Shown one piece after another: positions 55,720 to 64,000 of a stretch of 64,000 nt of DNA (position 1 is the stretch's first letter; each line of letters begins with the position of its first letter). The stretch is taken from assembly GCA_902702965.1 (NCBI GenBank), contig CACRXP010000016.1, positions 2,657,278-2,721,277 of the forward strand, written 5' to 3'. The stretch comes from Spirometra erinaceieuropaei (lineage: Eukaryota > Platyhelminthes > Cestoda > Diphyllobothriidea > Diphyllobothriidae). A program made the position numbers and the translations under genes. The notes below the pieces were generated by a model, which saw only the letters and a program-made list of their open reading frames with translations, was not told the origin of the DNA and ran no database searches.

Positions 55720-57110
55720 CATGTTAAAATATAGACGCGGTTCCAGGAGCTTTTTGTGAGTGGATTAAACTCTGCAGATCTACCTCGGCAGATCTTTGGG
55801 CATGCATGGGTACAAACGACAACATCCTCCAGTGTCCTCCCCGTCATGTGTGACCACAGCTATGCTTAATACACCTGAACAGTATCGGAGTCGTCAACCC
55901 AGGCGATCATCTTGTTTTTCAAGTTTTTCGTGAAATTCATCCGTGCTCAGAAGCCCTAGTATTGATGATAGTGGGCGCTTTTGGCGCAGCTTTCGTACAA
56001 AATTATCTTCGGTGAGAGATAATATTTCGACCTGCGGTTAATATCAGCATATTGAGGCCTTAACGATCTTCCACTTTGTCCAACATTGAAAATATGATGT
56101 TACCCGGCCCAAATGCATAATCAAGGGGAATTTATTAAACCAGAGTGAATGAGCTAAACTGAACTGTCAAACTTTTGCTTCATGGCTGAGTCCAACTTTA
56201 CTGAACCTTCGGTAAGAAAGACATGATTTTCCTCGTGTCGAGCTCGACGTAAATATGATTTTCTAAAGTGTCAATCTACTTTGTCCCCGAATACGAAGTG
56301 TATTTTTGATGTCCTACAAGAAATTATGATAACACTCCCTACAGAAGAAGACTGTTTAAGCTAAATCCTACCAGAAGTCCATTAGAAAGCTCTGTAGAGC
56401 TCACTTGAGTCGAACTTCCTGAAACTGTCATATAACTGCTGAAAACTTATAAATCACATGCATTTGTTTCATTTAGAGCCGCAATGTGAAGTATACACAG
56501 CAAATACTCAAAAAATGCGTGCTTGCATGCGATGGATCTGCCAAGTCTGATTAATTTGTGAGTGCAAAAATGACTTAGTGGCAGTAGTTTTGTAGATGAA
56601 AAAATAACAGAGTAGCCTAATATGTGTAAGATATTTACGCTTTTAAAAGACTTCAGATGTTTACCTTTGACATACCAAAATTCTCTTGTTATTGCATACT
56701 CGACGCGATGCATGGTAACTAATTGTGCATTGATACTCTCCAGGTTAATGAAATAACTTTCAACTTGTCATTTGGGGCGGCTGTCACCTACGTGTCACCA
56801 GCCAATACCGTTAATCCCAACTGACGTACGACCGCTCTCATAATGGGACATGTTCGTTTTGATTAGGAAAAGTCTGTTTGCGGACAACGGCTGTCCGAAG
56901 GCAGCCTAGTTACAGACATCAAAGAGTGTCTGTACTATAGCTGTGGGTAATTTATTAATATTTTTTAAAAACCTAGTTGAAGTGGACATTCGACAGCTCT
57001 AGGAACTGTAGTCTTCTAAGGCATCTTACCGTTAAGCTCCGCGGCTTTCCTTCCATAATAGGCATTTCAAAGGTGATTTGCGAGGAAAAAATTGTATTTT
57101 TTACAACGCG
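55720..57110. other. No recognised feature
   Basis: Short frames only (for example 56713-56447 minus); no similarity recognised. Confidence 0.4.
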
Positions 57111-57114
57111 TGTC

Positions 57115-57970
57115 AGGTTAAAGATTGAAGGCGAAATTTGGAGTTACAGGTGTATATGCATAAGTGAAGAAGAATCGAGCACCGAAACACATTGCTTATT
57201 ACCCTGAGCATTCAGATTCGTAAAGGAGTCCATCGTTAGAGGTAGTAGTCGCAACAGAACAAGCGACAGCTAAAAGGCATGTAGGCCCATCATCGACCGG
57301 CGGCGCAAGACTGGTGACTGCGCAGGGCTCTGTAAGCCGGCGCCAGATGTATAAATCGATCGACCGAGTTCTCATCTGAGGCCCAGGCTTAAATCAATTC
57401 TCGGCCTGTTTTGTTTCCGGCGTGGGCGACTATTTTGGTGGCTGCGGAGTTAAAATCGTGACCCATTTCGTAGGTGTGGGCGACAACTTGTGATAATGCA
57501 TCGCCTCGTCACACAACCACCTTATGTTCGTGTATTCGCGATCCGAGCATGCGTCCAGTCTGCCCTGTGTAGTTACAAGGACAATTCTGATACGGAATGC
57601 GATACACTTCTCCAGATTGCTCTTCAGGCTTTAACCGGTCTTTGAATTTCATAACACTATTGCGCATGGTGGCTTTGGAGCGGTGTGCAATTCCAACACA
57701 TAGCTCCGCAGCAATGCACTCGGTCGCTTCTGAAACGCCCTTGATGCATGGCGGATAATGCCATATCGTCGGTGGCGTGGATGTTCGAGTCCTCTGGTGG
57801 CGACCGTGTAGGCAGCGACTTATGGATGCCCTCGGATAGTCATTTTGCACAAACTTATCGCGGGGAGAACGAGCCTCACGTGCTCGTTCCTCTGGTGTGC
57901 TGCAATGACTTTTGGTCCGTTTGAAGACCATCTTCACACAGCTTCGTTTGTGAGCCATCGGATGGTTCGT
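57115..57970 (-). pseudogene. PLE relic, same family as 48 kb
   Basis: The minus-strand frame 57958-57509 reads HKRSCVKMVFKRTKSHC, then the linker GRHQRTRTSTPPTIWHYP, KFKDRLKPEEQSGEV, and YRIPYQNCPCNYTGQTGRML with SRIHEHK. This is the GIY-YIG core, with one Cys of the CxxC pair changed to Tyr. The rest of the endonuclease continues in other frames to about 57300. The hammerhead position (57256-57191) has CTAACGA instead of CTGACGA and GAATGCTC instead of GAAAGCTC, so the ribozyme is dead. Order and spacing match the 48-kb copy. Confidence 0.83.
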
Positions 57971-58500
57971 GTGAAAATTGAGAAGCTGTTTGGTGTTTGT
58001 TGCCTTCCTATGTACCGTCGTTAAACATTAGTGGACGGGCGACGCCGGAGCGTTCGTTCGTTCTTAGATTGCACGGGGACGATAGGATGTAGTACCCAGA
58101 TGGGAACTACAAATGTGTACCCTAAAATTCTGTGTGCCTGGAAACATCACTTGTTATTCACTGTCTCCATTCTTTGAAAGTTCCTACCCTTCCTGACTAA
58201 ATATAGACCTGCCTGCTGCGTTTTACCCAAAGTCCGTTTTTTAAAAAAATCCTTCTTGTAAATTTTAACTATCGCGCTCATTTTCTTTGCCAAATGACAG
58301 CATACGATAAGATTTTCGCCTATTTTCTGCGTCTTTTTGCTCTCTGCCCTGTTTGTTGTCCACCCGTAAAACCCCCTCCGCCATCACTCTACGTATGACA
58401 CTGTCCACAGCCTAGCCCAAGTTAATTGTGGGTACTGCACCCTATCACTGCCGATTGCACTAGTATACGAAATATAATTTTAAGCTTAGTCATGTCAGTT
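57971..58500. other. No recognised feature
   Basis: Nothing recognised. Confidence 0.4.
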
Positions 58501-58504
58501 TGAC

Positions 58505-58640
58505 CGTCGCGAACGACGATGTTCGCCGTGTGCTCATCAGCATGGCGGATGGAGAAACGGTGACTTGCGCAGCATCTACCGCGCACTCCCCTCCCTCTCT
58601 CACATGACCTCGGTGTCAAGAATATCGCAGGCGGGATCGC
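58505..58640 (+). repeat. Dispersed repeat C
   Basis: GCGAACGACGATGTTCGCCG, GTGACTTGCGCAGCATCTAC, GGTGTCAAGAATATCGCAGG. Confidence 0.62.
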
Positions 58641-59565
58641 GCGCAGTGACTCACAAGGCGAAGCAGCTCATCTATGTATGCCAGGTCCGCGCAGCATGGA
58701 AAAGGAATGGGAGCGGTCCGGACCCCATCTGTGAAGGAGTACCACAGAGGCTGTGTGAAAAAGAAGCCATTGAGACTTGTCTCTCAGTCCTGAGAGGTGC
58801 CGAATTGGCCCGTCATTTGGCGGTCCTCTAAGTCGCGGCTTTTGGCGCACCGTGACAGAGTCGACCTCGCTCCCTCATCCTCCCCATAGGCATCATTCCG
58901 CTCTTCGAGCCGGTCAGCAATCTGATGCGGGGCTTAAGCCCAGACGGCGCGAGCCTGCACGTAGGCGTGCCACTACTCTCCCTATGTGCAGCGACCGAAA
59001 GAACGCGTGTTGGGTATACAGTTTAGGTCGGAGTGACTTATAGTTACCGCCGGCATCCTTATTCGACAATAGTCCAGCAAACAACCTATAAACCAAGTGA
59101 TTTTAGGCCACATCACTTCCCTGCCATTAAACCACTAAAACGTCATATAAACTGCATATCGGTTCCGACTAATTTGATGGCACTCACCGTTTATGCCTCC
59201 ATTTTGTCTTCACACTGAATCACCAGTAAGTAGGCGTACAAGCATAGAGCATCCAAGTGAATTCCAGTTCCAATTTCTAGCATTCGATCGTTGACTTAGT
59301 GTTTTTCCCATCCACAAATTCTTTTTCCGACCTCCTAATGCCTGTCTATAATATTCCCCTAGTTCAAAAAAGGTACTACCCACATACCTAAGCGCATGAG
59401 AAAGTTAGCCTCGCTATTTCTCCGTTCCTCCTTTTACTAGGCCTCTAGGCAAGATGCCCGACGTGGCGGGAAAGTATTTGTCTACGCGTGCCACGCGCAC
59501 GCGCAAACGGGAATGAGCGAGGACACACTCAGACGCCGCGTCTCGAGCGCCGCATGTTGCAAGCC
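58641..59565. other. No recognised gene
   Basis: 58820-59000 may be rearranged repeat C. Nothing else recognised. Confidence 0.35.
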
Positions 59566-59880
59566 AATGCTGACTACTTTCAACTCTTACCAACAGGTGA
59601 CAATCCGGGCTAGGAGGGGGGATGGGAATGGCCATTTGGTCAATTTAAGCGGTACTGAGCCTGCTAGCGTCAATAATCCTCGGTAAACCGAAGAAAAACA
59701 TGCAACTCATCGTGCCCTGGTCGTCCGAAGATACCGTTAAGTCGTGAGGTAATTTTATTTAAGAGATAGTTACCGGTAATTACATCACCCGAGGGCGGAA
59801 GTTCCCTGCCATCCCAGTTGAGAGTCGCAGGACTGTGTCGAAGGACGGTGAAAGCCTTCATCGACAACGGTAGAGTGTAG
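59566..59880. repeat. Repeat G
   Basis: Partner of 34385-34652 in the same orientation. The longer of the two copies. Confidence 0.6.
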
Positions 59881-61089
59881 GACCCCCAACTAACTTGAGG
59901 TAGCCCGTGGACCGTGTCATGAGTTCAATAGTGTTAGAGGGGGTCCTACGGGCGGGGTAACACGCAGGATGACGAGGAAAAAGACACAGAAATACATTAC
60001 TGCCGAAAGTCTTATCGTACGCTGTCATTTGAAGAAGAATTAGGAAATAAACAAAGGGAGATTTTCAAAAAATTAACGCATTTTGAATAAAACGCCGCTG
60101 GTAGGTTCACAGTTAGTCAAGAAGTCTGAAAAATTTCAATCAATGGGAACGGTGAATAAAAAGTGATGCTTGCAGTCACAGTGGATTAAGGCGTATATTT
60201 CGGGGTTGTCAGCTACGTGGGGTCCTACATCCTACCGTTGACACTACGTATACAAAGGTTGTACTTGACATCTCAGGTACTAGCCAAAAGCTTATACCTG
60301 ACACATCGTGCAACCTATGTATCCACTACTGGCTGCCTCTTTGGAGTTTATAAATACTACGCAGCAATCCCACTGTGGCCGGTGAACTTCGGTTCAACTA
60401 TTTTTGTCGAAGTTCAGTCTGAACCTGTTAGTCTCAAGTAGACTGATTTACTCCAAGTTAGCGATTAATTTCGGAGGAAATTTAAAAGCTGCAAATCGAC
60501 ATTTGTTAGTGGCGGCAGTATTCGCCGCTGAATAAAAATGCAGTGGCGTTTGGCAGCTCCAACGACCGCCACACTCGAAGTCAGATTCCGTCTCTCCGAA
60601 TTTTCTCCTGCTTCGAGAAGAATAGCATATTTCGTTTGAAAAAAATTCGTTATACGATGGGGTGGAATTCTGTTTTTTTCAAATATCTCATTATTTTCAA
60701 TGCATTTTAGAATTTCCAAGCATAAATTCCTGTTTCGTGCGTTCTCAGACCGCACAATTGGCCTGTTGTTTGAAATTAATTTCCGACTTCTCTTCGTGAG
60801 AATACGTGTTGCAGCCGCGAAATATAAAATATGGCAATGCCTTGTGTGCAGTTGTCGTGCTGTGGGAGCCGGGAAAGGAAAATTGAGGCTATTAATTTAG
60901 GGTAATGTTAGAGCACAATTCGGGAAAATTCAGTGTATGAGGAAGCCTCTAAAGGCAATAATATAACACTTCTGTAATTATAGTCTCGTAAATGTTTTGC
61001 GACATCCATTTCCTAAAAAGAGCTTTAGGGCCAGTTACCTTGATAACATTGGTTAACTGCACACATATCTGTGCATACATATAGGCAGA
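59881..61089. other. No recognised feature
   Basis: A 96-codon minus frame (60755-60465) has no recognised domain. Nothing else seen. Confidence 0.35.
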
Positions 61090-61850
61090 ATGGTGCTACT
61101 GACAAGGACAGGGCAGACTGGAATGGTCATTTCTGGCCTATTAGCCGTCGCCAGCCAGCCATACCCAAGCCCGAAGTGTGGGACCCCCGAGCCTCGAACT
61201 CGCGACCTGTTGGTTTAGAAGTCAACGCCTCTACTCACCGGGCCACGAGCCCGTTGCCCTGTCGGTTTTCGATCGGGAATATACAATGTTGAACATCTGG
61301 GGATTGAACCCGTGAACTGTTAGTTAAAATTCCAACGACTCTAACTGCTGGCTCACGGGCCCGTTGTCACGTCGGTATCGATCGGGAATAAACTATGGTA
61401 GAAGGGCGCTCACCGATTTCGCTGACAACGGCATATAAGTCAGACATGGCCATTCCAGTCCCCATTGTCTTTGTCAGTAATAACATTCCGCCTATACAAT
61501 GCGCCGCTATGCGGCTGCTGATTGGGATTGTATATTCCCGATCGAAAACCGACAGGGCAACGGGCTCGTGGCCCGGTGAGTAGAGGCGTTGACTTCTAAA
61601 CCAACAGGTCGCGAGTTCGAGGCTCGGGTGTTCCACACTTCGGGTTTAGGCATGGCTGGCTGACGACGCCTAATAAACCAGAAATGGCCATTCCAGTATC
61701 CCTTGTCTTTGTCCGTAATATCATTCTGCCTATATATCATGCGCAGCTGCGCGGCTGCTGGTTGGGCTCGAGAGAGAGAGCCCTTAAGGCACAACGGAAC
61801 GAGCGAGTTCCGTATGAACCATCGGTGAGCTCCCCCTAACATTATATGTT
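61090..61850. mobile_element. Cluster of family A SINEs, both orientations
   Basis: 61092-61290 and 61291-61395 are reverse copies (the second is mostly head: TGGGGATTGAACCC, GCTGGCTCACGGGCCCGTTG). 61425-61500 is a body fragment, and 61530-61730 a forward copy with head GGGCTCGTGGCCCGGTGAGT and box B GCGAGTTCGAGGCTC. 61740-61845 is the hairpin tail (GGCACAACGGAACGAGCGAG). The outer copies form another inverted pair. Confidence 0.7.
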
Positions 61851-63243
61851 TTTTTTATTTTCAATCAGGTTTTGGCACACATCGATCTATTGGCTTCACG
61901 ATGCAAACAAGCTCCGTATGGATCATAAAGGTTACGAACAGACAACCAATTACCAGGCCGATTTCCGCGATGTCATAATAACAGAGATGTGGTTGTAATG
62001 AGGATGCGGGTAGATTGATACATTACTGTTTCGGTCTTATTGCTCCCTCATTCAGCCAGTCATAACCCCGACCAACAGCTGGAGCCAGAAACACAAACAT
62101 GCGCACAGACGTACCTGGCGCAGTTGAACCACCACTGGGGTCTACCAGATGGGTCATAAGCACTTAATCGAACCGAAGTTCATCAGTGACTCGCCACCTG
62201 TCATTCTCTGTCCGATTGGCTGAATGAAGACACAATAAGCCCGAAACAATCTACCAGCATGCTCCGTCGTCCCTCCTCGCTTCTATAAATATATATATAT
62301 GATGGTAGTGGTCTCCAACCAGCTAGCAGACCCTTTTCGAACGAACTGTTGATCAACTTAAAAGTAATCGTCACCGTCGGGTCTGCACAGGCCTCGGTAG
62401 CTGCTTTATTCATCTTCCAAGTTTGCGGCAATTAAACTGCCTCCGGCTGGGTTTTCACCCCCGCTCCCCTCTATCTTTTCTGCAACGGGGAAGCTCACCT
62501 TCCCCAGCCAGTCTATAAGCCTAGTTTACATTTGGCCTCAAAGCAGATTACATCAAAGATCTTTCAGTTGTTGTGATTACTGTTTTACTGCTCTGAGCTG
62601 ATGACTGCAGTTAGTCGGTATCCACTGTTTACGCTTTCTAACTATGCTTTGAATAGGAGGAATATGTATTCATCAAAAGCAAAAGAGGCATCCTCAGTTC
62701 ATCGAAATAACAGAAATGGGGTGGAACAGGCATGAAACGCGGTTTGCAACCTTGTAGTTTTCCGACGGTAAACACAAAGAAACTACTACCTAGTAGTTTA
62801 CAATTCCTCACTTCCCGACAGAAATTTACCGGAAGTTAGGGCGGTGGAAATTTTGCCTTGGTGTATTCATATGACCTGGGAGAGCATGAAAAATTCCAAA
62901 GAAGGCCAAATTTCGGTTCACATGGAAAAGGTTGCTAAATGATGCCCTTTCTCTGCGGGAACTCCCAAGGCCTGAAACCAGGTGCCGCCAAGCGACCGGA
63001 ATCGAACCGTTGGGTAACGATTAACGCGTCTCCCAACTGTGCGAATTAGCAATGCTTTTTTACATCTGACTTGCGGAACAGGCCTGATTCCCAGTAACCG
63101 CGTCTTCTGAGCAGGTCGGCAGCTGACAGAAGAGGATTCCGGCTGTGCGAATCTGCTTTGAAATGTTTACATTGAAGAACTCATTGTTATTCTCGGCAAG
63201 GATCGGTTATGCTGTGAGGGCATTGAAAGAACAGTAATCCGAA
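61851..63243. other. No recognised gene
   Basis: 61865-62020 loosely matches 27545-27720. A short TATATA run lies near 62288-62300. The rest is unrecognised. Confidence 0.4.
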
Positions 63244-63808
63244 TAAGGATGTTAAAATCGTTAGTGGGAAGGTAGGCGAAGTTAAAACAGAAAAGGGCAA
63301 CCTGATTTCTCTATTTAGAGTTAGGGTTTGGTTTGGTTTTAGGCTTAGAAGTGACTTTGGAGTTAGGACTTGTGTTAGGTTAGGGATAAGGGTTAGGCTT
63401 ACGGTTAGGGTTTGCTTTTGCGAATTAGGTTTCCGTTCAGTGTCTGAGTTGAATCTACGGTTAGTGTTAGCATTCCAATTACGGTTGAGGTTAGGGTATG
63501 GGTCAGGGTTCGGGTTCGGGTCAAAGTTAGGCTTAGGGTTTGCGTTAGATTTAGGGCGAAGTTTAGTGTTAAGGTTTAGGGTTAACGTTGGGTTAATAAT
63601 TACGTCAAGGTTTGGGTTTACTCTCGAGTTTACGGTTGGGTTTAACGTTAAGTTTGGGCTATCGCTCCCCCACGCGTCCAGTCATCCAGTTTTTTTGCTG
63701 AGATTCTGGGCTTCTTTTATTCTCGCCGCAGAATAGCCATACCCCAGGTTGCTCCTTTCCGTTCCAGCTTCGGCTACTTTCCCACTAAATGATTTCAGCA
63801 TCCTCCCT
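63244..63808. mobile_element. MITE3 with telomere-like array
   Basis: Ends AAGGATGTTAAAATCGTTAG, GGGAAGGTAGGCGAAG, AGAAAAGGGCAACCTGATT and their inverse CAGGTTGCTCCTTTCC, CTTCGGCTACTTTCCCACTA, ATGATTTCAGCATCC. The interior (63310-63665) is a long degenerate TTAGGG array; the Gly/Leu/Phe-rich open frame 63440-63736 is this array translated. A simpler, uninterrupted version of 7070-8016. Confidence 0.75.
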
Positions 63809-64000
63809 CAGCTTGCTGAGACCCCGACTGCGTAACCGATCGTCGCCGTTATGCAAATGGACGAAGGACTGCTACAGCCTTCATTTGGTTAGCTATCCTG
63901 CAACACAGAAAGAAATGCAGCTCAAAGTGAATTAGGTTTTTCGTCGAAGTCCGTTGCCATGAACCAACGTTGGTCGCTTTCGGCTCAAGAGCGGAACAAG
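63809..64000. other. No recognised feature
   Basis: Nothing recognised. Confidence 0.4.

Noticed and set aside
60465..60755. A 96-codon minus-strand gene
   Set aside because: No start context, domain or neighbour supports it; length is within chance.
63440..63736. Gly/Leu/Phe-rich 98-codon frame resembling a repeat protein
   Set aside because: It is the degenerate TTAGGG array inside MITE3 read in one frame.
1..64000. CRISPR arrays, bacterial operons, promoters or terminators
   Set aside because: Nothing resembles them; repeat types, element families and coding relics are eukaryotic.

Overview
The window is eukaryotic and consists almost entirely of repeats. I found no intact host gene. 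It contains broken Penelope-like elements (PLEs) with hammerhead ribozymes, a Merlin-type transposase relic, a ZBED-like hAT relic, Ty3/Gypsy integrase debris, a CR1/Jockey-like LINE, two tRNA-derived SINE families and degenerate TTAGGG arrays. This mixture suggests a repeat-rich flatworm (Platyhelminthes), plausibly a tapeworm with a large genome. The phylum is inferred from the element mix, not from a host gene.

Layout. 1-8 kb: telomere-like arrays inside short inverted-repeat elements (called MITE1, MITE2 and MITE3 here), a PLE endonuclease relic and two tRNA-SINEs. 8.6-13 kb: a tandem duplication carrying SINE pairs, then two PLE tails with hammerheads; one is a complete insertion with target-site duplications. 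14.9-19.7 kb: a long-inverted-repeat TA element, two PLE relics, SINEs and a hammerhead. 21-27 kb: LINE endonuclease and Gypsy integrase relics and dispersed repeats. 27.9-38.9 kb: a cluster of about ten copies of two related TA-flanked foldback families (MITE-A and MITE-B), with a hAT relic and a palindromic SINE pair. 38.9-43 kb: an old tandem duplication hit by a LINE in one copy and a MITE-B in the other. 44.2-45 kb: a deleted Merlin element. 45-53.3 kb: more telomere-like MITEs, a PLE with a hammerhead, and a 380-bp inverted PLE insertion with a 14-bp duplication. 53.9-64 kb: more foldback elements, a second PLE of the 48-kb family, a SINE cluster and MITE3.

How the parts relate. The PLE coding relics (reverse transcriptase and GIY-YIG endonuclease) and the hammerheads form one system: where both survive, the ribozyme lies just downstream of the endonuclease on the same strand. 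Most hammerheads here have only a two-base-pair helix III built on a self-complementary ACGU or AGCU, which suggests action as dimers. SINEs and MITEs are non-autonomous and would need enzymes encoded elsewhere. Every coding relic I examined is interrupted or lacks key residues, so this looks like a graveyard rather than an active locus.
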